Source of the DNA: Vibrio sp. SNU_ST1
Lineage (GTDB): Bacteria > Pseudomonadota > Gammaproteobacteria > Enterobacterales > Vibrionaceae
DNA: 64,000 bases
Direction of reading: 5' to 3'
NCBI RefSeq assembly: GCF_030563405.1
Contig: NZ_CP130749.1
Span: 558,001 to 622,000, forward strand
A program made the position numbers and the translations under genes. Positions 8,983 to 16,680 of this stretch are shown here, in pieces. Every line of letters begins with the position of its first letter. Positions within the stretch are counted from its first letter, which is position 1. The notes under the pieces are model-generated. The model was given only the letters and a program-made list of their open reading frames with translations, did not search any database and was not told the DNA's origin.

Positions 8983-11043
8983 TTAACCGTGACGAAGTGC
9001 GGCAGAACGACCAAGAATAGATAGGGTGGTTCCATTGTGAAGCAGTGCACTCATTGCAGGGCTAAGGTAACCGAGTGCTGCCGCAAGCATAATGCCGCTG
9101 TTTACGTATTCAGCAATTTTGATGTTTGAATGAATGACTCCCATTGCAATATTTGCCAATTCACGAGCCTGTGATAGAGCAGAAAGGTTGTCATGCAATA
9201 AAACAACGTCAGCAACTTGTCGAGCAAGCTCAGTTCCTTGAGACATAGCAACACCTACATCTGCAGTTGTTAATGCTGGTGCATCATTAACGCCATCTCC
9301 AATAAACATAACACGCTTGCCTTCACTTTGAAGCGATTCAACAATGGCTGATTTAGTGGATGGAACGGCTTCAGAAAATACGCGATCTAATTGAAGTTCG
9401 TTACCCAAGATTTGAGCTTTGAATCGACTATCTCCGGTTACCATAATTAGTTCAGTAATCCCTAAGCTACGAAGACTTTCTAGCGTACTTTTCGCATCTT
9501 CACGAAGATGGTCTCGTAGTCCTAACATACCAATTAATTTTCCATTGTATGAAATAAAGATCAAATGTCGACCTAGTGCTTCATATTGACGAATAGTATC
9601 TTCGACTTCGTTAAAATTAACTTGCTCGTGAGCTTCTAAGAAGTGTCTACTGCCCATAACGAGCTGTTCGTTATTCAATGTGGTTTTTAAACCGTGTGCG
9701 ATGACGTACTCAACTTCCCCATGATCGATATGTGGGAGTTCATGCTGTTTTGCAGCATTAACAACCGCTTGAGAAAGTGGATGGGTACTGTGTTCTTCAA
9801 CTGAGGCTGCCATAGCAAGTAAGTCGCGCGCGTTACTTTTGTTGCACAGTGGAATGACATCAGTGACTTCCATATCGCCATAGGTGAGTGTGCCGGTTTT
9901 ATCGAAAACGCAGGTGTCGATATTCACTAGCTTTTCAATCGCAGAACCACCTTTGAATAGAATCCCTTGAGAAACGGCACGGTACATAATGGACTTAAAT
10001 GTCACGGGCGTGCTGAGTTTCAAAGCACAAGAGTAATCGACAAGAAATACGGAGGCGACTCGGTTAATATCTTGAGTGAGTGCAAAAACAGCGGCACCAA
10101 TACCTAGAGTTATCTTAACGCGTCGATTTGCCATGTCTTGTGTGACTTGCTGAGTCTCACTTTTTTCACTCAAAGAATCGTAGATTAACTTTGCAATTTT
10201 AGCGGTGGTTGCTTCACTCCCTACCTTATCGACACGAACTTGAATGGTGCCATCGTGGACACTGGTTCCAGAGTAGACTATGGCGTCTTCTTCCCTTCTT
10301 ACTGGTACGTTTTCACCTGTAAGAGAAGATTGGTTAATGAGTGCCGCCCCTTTAATAACCGTGCCGTCAATAGGAATAGCGACACCAGGGCCGAGCTCAA
10401 TAACATCATTTGGGCTGAGTTTTGATGAATGAACTTGTGTTCTATCTGTACCAGACACTAACCAAACAAGAGTTTCTTGAGGACGCATGAGATCAGCCAA
10501 TAGCTGATCACTATTGCGGCTTGTCTTTTGCTCCATGTATTCGCCAAGGCTAATTAAGCTCTGAGTCATCATCGCAGTGCTGTAATCTCCGCGCCAAGCG
10601 GATAGCCCAACAGCAATAGCATCGAGTACTTCAACTGATACTTCTTTGTTCTTGAGATCTTGAATACCTTCAAACAAAGTAGGTGCAATTAGAGTTGCGG
10701 TGCTCATTGCTGCCCATTTGTTAGGAAGTAAGGCTGCGGCGATGGTGCCTATAACATTCATTGCAATATCGCCACGAGTATATTCGTGTTCGGTGTCTTC
10801 TTGGTCTGCGTCAGAGAAGTCCAGTTGCATTAGGCGAGATTCAACGGTAGAAGCTTTAAGGAGTTGGGTGTCATACTCCACGACTATCGAATTTGCCTCT
10901 TCATTCACGCGAACTTCGTTTATCCCTTGAATTGCGAGTAAACTGGTTGTTATCCAGCACCCAATATCTGAGTATTGTCTGAGTGCCGGAACTTTAAAAC
11001 GAACTCTTCCTGGAAAGTGATGTTTTACTTGTAGCCCAATCAT
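8983..11043 (-). CDS. P1B-type metal-transporting ATPase, SCA class (FezB-like candidate)
   Basis: A 686-residue P-type ATPase. The N-terminus is an HMA_2-like domain with the HHFPGRVRFK motif and no metal-binding CxxC. Catalytic motifs are intact: TGEN (242-245), DKTGTLT with the phosphorylated Asp381, THPL, and GDGVNDAPAL near residue 585. The metal-selectivity motif of the key transmembrane helix is S338-C339-A340 instead of the CPC of copper and zinc pumps. I believe this type of motif belongs to the P1B-6 group, which includes FezB, the ATPase of iron-storing ferrosomes. It is the last gene of a tight five-gene run and its ATG overlaps the previous stop by four bases. The transported metal is inferred to be iron; other divalent metals remain possible. 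Confidence 0.85.
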   Translation of the reverse strand: MIGLQVKHHFPGRVRFKVPALRQYSDIGCWITTSLLAIQGINEVRVNEEANSIVVEYDTQLLKASTVESRLMQLDFSDADQEDTEHEYTRGDIAMNVIGTIAAALLPNKWAAMSTATLIAPTLFEGIQDLKNKEVSVEVLDAIAVGLSAWRGDYSTAMMTQSLISLGEYMEQKTSRNSDQLLADLMRPQETLVWLVSGTDRTQVHSSKLSPNDVIELGPGVAIPIDGTVIKGAALINQSSLTGENVPVRREEDAIVYSGTSVHDGTIQVRVDKVGSEATTAKIAKLIYDSLSEKSETQQVTQDMANRRVKITLGIGAAVFALTQDINRVASVFLVDYSCALKLSTPVTFKSIMYRAVSQGILFKGGSAIEKLVNIDTCVFDKTGTLTYGDMEVTDVIPLCNKSNARDLLAMAASVEEHSTHPLSQAVVNAAKQHELPHIDHGEVEYVIAHGLKTTLNNEQLVMGSRHFLEAHEQVNFNEVEDTIRQYEALGRHLIFISYNGKLIGMLGLRDHLREDAKSTLESLRSLGITELIMVTGDSRFKAQILGNELQLDRVFSEAVPSTKSAIVESLQSEGKRVMFIGDGVNDAPALTTADVGVAMSQGTELARQVADVVLLHDNLSALSQARELANIAMGVIHSNIKIAEYVNSGIMLAAALGYLSPAMSALLHNGTTLSILGRSAALRHG

Positions 11044-11336
11044 TCGTCGCCTTTATGCAGGTTGCGGTAGTATTCCAATTCCGCTTGAGTGTCCTCCAAG
11101 CGTTCTTTGAGTTCTTCTACTTCGCCTCGTACTGCTGACCATGCTTTTTCTCCAGTCGCGGCAACACCTTTTTTAAATTTCTTATTTGTAAGCAGATAAG
11201 CTACGGCGGCACCAGCAGCTATACCCATGGCAAAGTGCGTTTTAGTGTTTTGTTGTTGGTATTGTTGAGGTTGCTCGGTTTGTTCTGGCTGTTGATAGCC
11301 GTAGTACGGGTAGCCGTAAGGGTTATTGTTGTTCAT
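11040..11336 (-). CDS. Small membrane protein, Tyr/Gln-rich head, Gly/Ala helix and coiled coil
   Basis: A 98-residue protein of YtxH-like appearance. Residues 1-31 are rich in Asn, Tyr, Pro and Gln. Residues 36-50 form one hydrophobic Gly/Ala helix (GIAAGAAVAYLLTN), followed by a basic patch and a charged coiled coil (about 70-95). The Gly-rich helix closely resembles one in the 248-residue protein of the same operon, so both may insert into the same membrane or oligomerise. It overlaps both the gene before it and the ATPase after it. Role proposed from context: scaffold or partner of the ATPase. Confidence 0.75.
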   Translation of the reverse strand: MNNNNPYGYPYYGYQQPEQTEQPQQYQQQNTKTHFAMGIAAGAAVAYLLTNKKFKKGVAATGEKAWSAVRGEVEELKERLEDTQAELEYYRNLHKGDE

Positions 11337-11631
11337 TATCTTTGTCCAATTTTTGATCTAGTAAATAAAGCCCAGCAGCACCTACACTTAATATCGTCAG
11401 AAGAGAAAGAACAGGGCGTCCGGCCATTTTCTCTGCAATGTAAGTTGTAGATCCTGCAATAGCGCTAGCTTTAATTGCGTCTTTTGTGGCTTCGGCTGCC
11501 ATGATATTAGTGTCAAGGTGCCCAGTTCTATGTTGCTGCCAGTTTTTAGCAAGTGAAGCGCTGCCACCAGCAATTGCACCAACGAGCATCGCTCGGTTAG
11601 CGGTACTGAGTTTGTTGGTTGCGTTACTCAT
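11323..11631 (-). CDS. Small membrane protein of the ATPase cluster, unknown family
   Basis: A 102-residue protein with two Gly/Ala-rich hydrophobic stretches (about residues 14-26 and 72-90) separated by a polar section containing a His-rich patch (QQHRTGHLD). No known catalytic motif is seen. It starts two bases after the stop of the 248-residue gene and its 3' end overlaps the next gene by 14 bases, so it is clearly part of the same operon. Function unknown; probably a membrane component acting with the ATPase. Confidence 0.72.
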   Translation of the reverse strand: MSNATNKLSTANRAMLVGAIAGGSASLAKNWQQHRTGHLDTNIMAAEATKDAIKASAIAGSTTYIAEKMAGRPVLSLLTILSVGAAGLYLLDQKLDKDNEQQ

Positions 11632-11633
11632 CG

Positions 11634-12380
11634 TTATTGCTCTTGAATCGCTGGTGTATCGTCATCTGATTTAGAATCAGTTGGCTCTTGTCCTGGTTGC
11701 AATGGTTGAATCACAGGTTCTGCTTTATGTCTTTGAACAGAGTCTTGATAGCCTTGTTTGCCTGCTGCATAAGTGTCTTTAAAGATTTCGCTACTCGTTG
11801 AAACGTTCTCTTTCACCGTTGAAGCTGTGCTGACTGCTGTTTCTTTTACTGTGTCACCGCCGGTCTTAAGCATGTCGCCAGCGCCTGATACAAGCCCCAT
11901 TAATTTTCCACGCACGTTATCATTACTTAAAATTAGTGCAGCAGCAGCGCCAACCATTGCGCCTTTCCAAAATTCTTTATCACTCATACCAAAACTTCCT
12001 AATATTTCTTTGAATGTGTTTGCGTCTTCACCAAGCGCACCGTCGAGCATCGCTTGCGCTTGATCCATAAATACGTTGTTTTCTTGCTCTGAAGAAGCGC
12101 CGTTAGTCGGCGGAACTTGTTGCTGAGGTTGATTAGGTGGCATTCCGTGCTGTTGCCAATGTGGTGGCATCATTCCAGGGTGCATTCCTGTCTGGTGCAT
12201 AAAAGGAGGATGCATCTGTTGCCCCTGCATCATGAATGGAGGCATTCCCATTGGAGGAGGCATGTTAGGATCCCAATTACCATTTCTCTGGGCTTCAAAG
12301 TAGGCATTTGCCATTTCTTTTTGCATGTCCATCATGGCATTGAAATATGCTTGGTAAGGGTTACTCGTCTCGTTACTCAA
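11634..12380 (-). CDS. Met/Pro/Gln/His-rich protein with one Gly/Ala membrane helix
   Basis: A 248-residue protein. Residues about 36-95 are a low-complexity tract rich in Met, Pro, Gln and His (with PPPMGMPPFMM and HPPFMHQTGMHPGMM), which could bind metal or condense. A central hydrophobic helix (about 138-152, GAMVGAAAALILSNDN) mirrors that of the 98-residue protein downstream. The C-terminal third has amphipathic repeats of the YtxH/apolipoprotein kind (TVKETAVSTASTVKENV) and an acidic tail. AAGGAGAT-like bases precede the ATG. It is the second gene of the five-gene run. I do not know a named family; the design suggests a membrane-shaping or mineral-associated protein. Confidence 0.78.
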   Translation of the reverse strand: MSNETSNPYQAYFNAMMDMQKEMANAYFEAQRNGNWDPNMPPPMGMPPFMMQGQQMHPPFMHQTGMHPGMMPPHWQQHGMPPNQPQQQVPPTNGASSEQENNVFMDQAQAMLDGALGEDANTFKEILGSFGMSDKEFWKGAMVGAAAALILSNDNVRGKLMGLVSGAGDMLKTGGDTVKETAVSTASTVKENVSTSSEIFKDTYAAGKQGYQDSVQRHKAEPVIQPLQPGQEPTDSKSDDDTPAIQEQ

Positions 12381-12390
12381 GGTTATCTCC

Positions 12391-12708
12391 TTAGAGTTTT
12401 AGCTGTTCGGCTAAGGAGTAGCATGCTTGTTCAGCTTCTACTTCTGAGTCTGAAAATAGGGCATCGATAGTTGAAGACTGGATATTATTTGCATCGTATT
12501 CAATCACAATACTTCCGGTCGCTACGTTGATTTTGTAATTTTTGAATGCAGGTACGGAGCTAATTGCTTGTTCAATTTCACTGTTTCGAAAGCTTGCAAG
12601 GTGTGCAACGATGCCGAGCTTGTACTTTAAGCGAACCCGTCCTGGGATATGATGGCCAATCGATACCCACTTTCTAAGTTTTAAGGCCTTGTCTATATGT
12701 TGTTTCAT
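12391..12708 (-). CDS. HMA_2-like domain protein, first gene of the ATPase operon
   Basis: A 105-residue protein made of one ferredoxin-like HMA_2 domain. It carries IGHHIPGRVRLKYKLG at about residues 17-32, the same PGRVR signature as the N-terminus of the ATPase, and it lacks CxxC. The second half (VATGSIVIEYDANNIQ) matches the beta-alpha-beta ending of HMA domains. It could dock onto the ATPase or mimic its N-terminal domain. It lies ten bases before the 248-residue gene and leads the operon. The ribosome site is weak. Confidence 0.8.
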   Translation of the reverse strand: MKQHIDKALKLRKWVSIGHHIPGRVRLKYKLGIVAHLASFRNSEIEQAISSVPAFKNYKINVATGSIVIEYDANNIQSSTIDALFSDSEVEAEQACYSLAEQLKL

Positions 12709-12783
12709 AGCTCAGATTATAATGGTCACATGAAACATATGGCTAAGGACAAGTAATAAATGAGTGATTTAATTGGAGATGTT

Positions 12784-12837
12784 TTGCTCCAAGTCAAGTT
12801 TAATGCTATTTTAGTATTGAGATTGGTTATCATTAAG
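12784..12837 (+). promoter_or_regulatory. Promoter with Fur-like box between the divergent arms of the ATPase cluster
   Basis: A candidate -35 TTGCTC (12784-12789) and -10 TATTTT (12807-12812) with a 17-bp spacer are followed at once by GAGATTGGTTATCATTAAG (12819-12837). That sequence matches the 19-bp Fur consensus at 13 positions by my count. A repressor bound there would cover the start point of the rightward gene. The leftward operon starts only about 110 bp away and could share it. Confidence 0.5.
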
Positions 12838-12849
12838 GTTTTTGTTTCG

Positions 12850-13212
12850 ATGAACACTTACATTCACAGTACAAATCAAAGGCTTAGAGTTAGATCTGAT
12901 TACATAAAGGGTCACCCAGCTGAGGTTGAAAAACTCATCAACCAGCTAAAAGATATTGACGCGGTGTTCACAATTAAGCATAAGAAGTATGCAGGTTCTG
13001 TTGCTATACAGTTTGACCCCAATGATTTGGATTGTGAAAGTCTATTGGAAATACTAGAAAGCCATCACTGGACCCAAAGTGATGAAAGACCATCTTTTGT
13101 CGAAAAAGCTATGGTATCTGGTACAAAAACCTTGGTTAAAGGTGCGGCAACCATTGCACTGAATCGCCTAATTGGCTCTTCGGCAAGTCGCGTTGTTATG
13201 AGCCTGGCGTAA
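12850..13212 (+). CDS. Divergent HMA_2-like protein of the ATPase cluster
   Basis: A 120-residue protein when started at the ATG at 12850. An upstream in-frame ATG at 12760 would place the promoter and Fur-like box inside the gene and add an odd hydrophobic leader, so I prefer 12850, which has AAGG about 11 bases before it. Residues about 10-70 resemble a diverged HMA_2 domain (QRLRVRSDYIKG, then YAGSVAIQFDPNDLD). The tail is Gly/Ala-rich and mildly hydrophobic (about 85-118). It is transcribed away from the five-gene operon and brings the cluster to six genes. Confidence 0.72.
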   Translation: MNTYIHSTNQRLRVRSDYIKGHPAEVEKLINQLKDIDAVFTIKHKKYAGSVAIQFDPNDLDCESLLEILESHHWTQSDERPSFVEKAMVSGTKTLVKGAATIALNRLIGSSASRVVMSLA

Positions 13213-13228
13213 ACTAAAGATTGAAAAC

Positions 13229-13255
13229 AAAAAAGCAGCCGTTGGCTGCTTTTTT
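13229..13255. terminator. Terminator between converging genes
   Basis: A 12-bp stem, AAAAAAGCAGCC (13229-13240) with GGCTGCTTTTTT (13244-13255) and a 3-base loop GTT. The A/T-rich ends let it work in both directions. Confidence 0.85.
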
Positions 13256-13287
13256 GTTTTTGTTCACTTTAACGTTATGCGTAAGCC

Positions 13288-13734
13288 CTATGCCGTAAGT
13301 TGAAACTTTTTTGCTGCACACTTACACAAGCCATTTTGCAGGGCAGGGCATCGTTTACAAGGGGGAGATTTTAGCGGCATACGACCAATAGAGGTGACAT
13401 TATTTAGTGTCTGGCGACTCTGAGGAGGAGTTAAACCGGAAGAGTTCGCAGCTCGCTTAGGCTCGCTTAAGGTATGCCCTGTACTTGGAGCATCATTTAA
13501 CCAAGAGATAATCGGGTTCAGTGGCTTTGCCAATTCAGAGACAGCACTTATTGCAACTTGTTCTGCAAGATCTTGGAGTTCATTCTTTGTATTTTGATCG
13601 ATAGAAAACTTTCGATCGGTGGTTGCTGAAGGGGCATTGCGATTCTTGAGCTTTTTTAGCTGCAATACAGAAGCTGAAGTCGATTTGGAACTCGCCTTTT
13701 TATACAGTTTCTTTAATGCCTTCTTTGTTTTCAT
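13288..13734 (-). CDS. Hypothetical basic protein with C-terminal Cys cluster
   Basis: A 148-residue protein starting at the ATG at 13734, which has an excellent ribosome site (GAGGA, five bases before). A longer frame to 13770 lacks one. The N-terminus is strongly basic (KTKKALKKLYKK), the middle is unremarkable, and the C-terminus has a Cys cluster, PPCKRCPALQNGLCKC, that could hold zinc or an iron-sulfur cluster. It faces the ATPase cluster across a shared terminator. Function unknown; it may or may not belong with the metal genes. Confidence 0.6.
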   Translation of the reverse strand: MKTKKALKKLYKKASSKSTSASVLQLKKLKNRNAPSATTDRKFSIDQNTKNELQDLAEQVAISAVSELAKPLNPIISWLNDAPSTGHTLSEPKRAANSSGLTPPQSRQTLNNVTSIGRMPLKSPPCKRCPALQNGLCKCAAKKFQLTA

Positions 13735-13831
13735 GAGATTCCTCTGTCTATCTAGAACAGAGTCTATCAATAATAAGAGTACAAATAAATCTCATTTACA
13801 AGTGGTGAATAATAGCAGGGTGGGTTAATTG

Positions 13832-14089
13832 CTATTGAAGCAGAATGGATGCCTCCAACACATGATGTACTTCGTTGCTAAAATGAGGCATTTCGGTCAT
13901 GATTTTTACTAGCTTACTATCTATAGAATCAGTTTCATTTAGTGATCGAAAACATTGAACAGCCAGATCTGGTTGCTCTTGGATACAGCTCTTCAACGAA
14001 GTTAGCTCGACTTTGTTTGCATTTTCAACTTTGGATAAAGCGATATTGATTGCTTCGATATTTATGCTTAACTCTTTGGTTTTTAACAT
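13832..14089 (-). CDS. Hypothetical small protein
   Basis: An 85-residue mostly helical acidic protein with no signal peptide, membrane segment or recognisable motif. It lies about 100 bases upstream of the Cys-cluster gene on the same strand. The ribosome site is poor, and the call rests mainly on its protein-like composition and lack of a competing frame. Confidence 0.5.
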   Translation of the reverse strand: MLKTKELSINIEAINIALSKVENANKVELTSLKSCIQEQPDLAVQCFRSLNETDSIDSKLVKIMTEMPHFSNEVHHVLEASILLQ

Positions 14090-14270
14090 TTTTATTTCAC
14101 ACGTTTCTTATAATGCGCGAACACTAACACACAGGGTAATAATATTTATTGATTAAGGTTAATAAATCGCTCTGTTAGCATTATATTTTGTGATAGGTGG
14201 ATTTGTTCTTACGAACGGTGAAACGTTTTATTGAGTAGAACGGTGCTTTTGTTTCGTTAGGGGGAGATGT

Positions 14271-14345
<75 letters not shown>

Positions 14346-14383
14346 ACACTGTCTTATGAGTAAGACTGAGGCATCAAGAAGAC

Positions 14384-14458
<75 letters not shown>

Positions 14459-14982
14459 ACATCGTCTTAACGAGTTTGATAATGCCACATCTAACTGAAA
14501 ACGAAACCTTTTTCTTTCATTTTTATTCTAAGTGCTCGCATAACCACCACTCCGCTAGTTTTTCCATCATGTTTGACGTTTTCAGAGTGAATAAAATGTG
14601 ACTAAAGTCTCGTTAAACGTAGGGCGAGAAACAGCCAAAAATCCTCCGCTATTTCTAAGACCCACTCAGTTGGATTTATAAACCTATTTTAGTGGTGTTT
14701 CCTCATCATAAAATCAACATGAATACAGGCAATTTGACTGTTAACATAAACTGATTTCCATTCGTATTTTGATGCCCATTAATAACAATCTGGATGCATG
14801 ATTTTAACTTGCCAGTCTGTCAAAGTATTCATCAAGCGAATCCGAAGCGGGAGGAGTAATAGGTTCCTCTAAGCATTCGAAGAAAAAAGTAACGAATTTA
14901 GTTGATAATTCATGCAAAACTCTCGTCATTACGTCTATCGTTTGGTACATTTGCCGCACATTTTGTCTCCCCTAAAATTCCC
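14459..14982. other. Intergenic region, no supported gene
   Basis: About 520 AT-rich bases between the tRNA genes and the ThrE-type exporter. It should contain the tRNA promoter (reading left) and the exporter promoter (reading right). I see no strong hairpin and no ORF with a ribosome site. Confidence 0.4.
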
Positions 14983-16146
14983 ATGCCTTCTCAGTTCCGA
15001 ATTAACAAAATTGTTGAAATTGGTGACACTCTTCATCGCAGTGGTTGTGCTCCTTACAAGCTAGAGAAATACACCCAATTCTATGCAAAAAAGCATGGTG
15101 TTGATGTGATGATCCAAGCAACGCCAACCGCGATTAATTATCAATTTCCAGACGATAACAACGCCGTTATTCTTAAACGTCTAAAGCCTGCTTCAATTAA
15201 CCTGAGTTTGTTGGCCAATACCATCATTCGTATTAACCAACCGAGCAGTGAGCCTGTGCCAGAGCCAGTCGGTTACTCTAAACTTGTGACAGCACTGGCT
15301 AATATGGGGATTCCACCTGCGTATCTGATGCTTATTGGCAGTACGTTGGAAGCCGTTGGCTTTTCTGCTTTACTGGGTTTGATGGTTTGGGTATGTCAGC
15401 AAGTTCTTCATTCACGTCGCGCTATTGCGGTTGAATTCATCTCGGCACTATTAACGGGTATCTTTGTGGCATTTTTGGCAAGCACAGGCTTGCCGATTCC
15501 CGTGTGGGCGTTGTGTATCGCTTCGATTGTCTTGTTTGTCCCCGGGTTATCCATAGCCAACGCACTAGAATGTTTGGCGTTTAATGATCTCGTCTCTGGT
15601 ACCAGTTTGTTAGGGCAGAGTGCTTTAACCCTGATAAAGCTGTTTGTCGGGATTATTATGGGGCTCAACATTGGTGAAGCGATATGGGGACAAGCGGTGT
15701 CCATTGACTATACCAATGCGGTTCCGACATGGATGCACATATCTGGTTTGGTGTTGATCTCTGTATCTATCGGTGTAATGTTCAATGCGCGTCCTAAAGA
15801 CATCTTACTTGGCTTGCCAGTGGCGGTTCTGGGTATGTGGGGGCCGTTCTATCTAGGTTTTGATAGTGGTTGGGTTGTCGGCACTTGGGTTACGACGGTT
15901 CTTATTACTTTGTACGGAACTTGGATTGCCAAGAAGATGGAGCTCACGGGCTCTATTTATATCGTGCAAGGGATCATCATCTTGGTTCCGGGTAGCCGAG
16001 TATTAGTAAGTGCCAGCCAGTCGGTGTTTGAACAATCGATTTTGCCTATTCCGAGTATTGGTTTATCGGCGTTATTCATGTTCTCTGCAATCGTGGCAGG
16101 GCAAATCACCGCTTACTCGATTTACTCGCCAAAAGTCGAACGTTAA
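14983..16146 (+). CDS. Threonine/serine exporter family protein (ThrE-like)
   Basis: An inner membrane protein of the ThrE/DUF1212 family, whose founding member exports threonine and serine. The N-terminal soluble part (about residues 1-95) has the family's IVEIGDTLHRSG start and a conserved ATPTAI segment. The C-terminal part has about ten membrane helices in two sets, as in fused ThrE proteins (DUF1212 plus DUF3815). Start uncertain: the ATG at 14983 gives 387 residues and begins right at the conserved domain. The frame stays open to a TTG at 14902, but neither has a clear ribosome site. Substrate inferred from family only. Confidence 0.82.
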   Translation: MPSQFRINKIVEIGDTLHRSGCAPYKLEKYTQFYAKKHGVDVMIQATPTAINYQFPDDNNAVILKRLKPASINLSLLANTIIRINQPSSEPVPEPVGYSKLVTALANMGIPPAYLMLIGSTLEAVGFSALLGLMVWVCQQVLHSRRAIAVEFISALLTGIFVAFLASTGLPIPVWALCIASIVLFVPGLSIANALECLAFNDLVSGTSLLGQSALTLIKLFVGIIMGLNIGEAIWGQAVSIDYTNAVPTWMHISGLVLISVSIGVMFNARPKDILLGLPVAVLGMWGPFYLGFDSGWVVGTWVTTVLITLYGTWIAKKMELTGSIYIVQGIIILVPGSRVLVSASQSVFEQSILPIPSIGLSALFMFSAIVAGQITAYSIYSPKVER

Positions 16147-16170
16147 TCCGTTCCGCTTCCCAAGCCTTTA

Positions 16171-16200
16171 AACAAACACAGCTTAACGGCTGTGTTTGTT
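16171..16200 (+). terminator. Terminator-like hairpin after the ThrE-type gene
   Basis: AACAAACACAGC (16171-16182) pairs with GCTGTGTTTGTT (16189-16200) as a 12-bp stem. Only a short T stretch follows, so termination may be partial. Confidence 0.6.
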
Positions 16201-16323
16201 CGCTTTAGGTACTGATCTTTTTAAGACAATTAACTCTTAGTAAAACTTGTTAGATTTATGCTCGCTAAGCTTAACAAGAGCCATTAAAATGGAACAAATT
16301 CTATTTAAATTAAGTATTAACGT

Positions 16324-16662
16324 ATGTCTTTACCTCCTTGCCCGCAATGCCAATCTGAATATGTCTACCCAGACCAAAACAACCTAATCTGCCCTGAGTG
16401 TGCCTATGAATGGAACCCAGAAGAAGAGCGTTTAGAAAGAGAAGCTGCGCGTGTAAAGGACGTGAATGGCGTTGTATTGGAAAGTGGCGATAAAGTTACC
16501 TTCATTAAAGATCTAAAAATTAAAGGCAGTTCTTCTGTACTGAAAATTGGCACTAAAGCGGTAATCAGACGAATCAATGAAGGCAAAGATCACCAGCTAG
16601 ATTGTAAGCTTGATGGTGGCGGTGAAATGTTAGTCACAGCTAAGTACGTTAAGAAGCAGTAG
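16324..16662 (+). CDS. yjdM: YjdM (PhnA) family zinc-ribbon protein
   Basis: A 112-residue protein with an N-terminal zinc ribbon (CPQC and CPEC, within residues 6-26) and the SH3-like domain of the YjdM family (VLESGDKVTFIKDLKIKG, ending TAKYVKK). The old name PhnA came from a mistaken link to phosphonate use; the real role is unknown. Length and sequence are typical. Confidence 0.93.
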   Translation: MSLPPCPQCQSEYVYPDQNNLICPECAYEWNPEEERLEREAARVKDVNGVVLESGDKVTFIKDLKIKGSSSVLKIGTKAVIRRINEGKDHQLDCKLDGGGEMLVTAKYVKKQ

Positions 16663-16680
16663 TCGGGACCTCAAAACTAT

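Noticed and set aside
8718..9050. Open minus frame of 110 codons between the cupredoxin and ATPase genes
   Set aside because: It overlaps the 3' ends of two real genes and a terminator; the translation is not protein-like.
12117..12470. Open + strand frame of 117 codons opposite the 248-residue protein
   Set aside because: It is the antisense shadow of the Met/Pro-rich gene, with His/Trp/Leu-rich translation typical of reversed codons and no ribosome site.
14130..14180. Possible Fur box (AATATTTATTGATTAAGG region)
   Set aside because: AT-rich and loosely palindromic only; too few matches to the 19-bp consensus.
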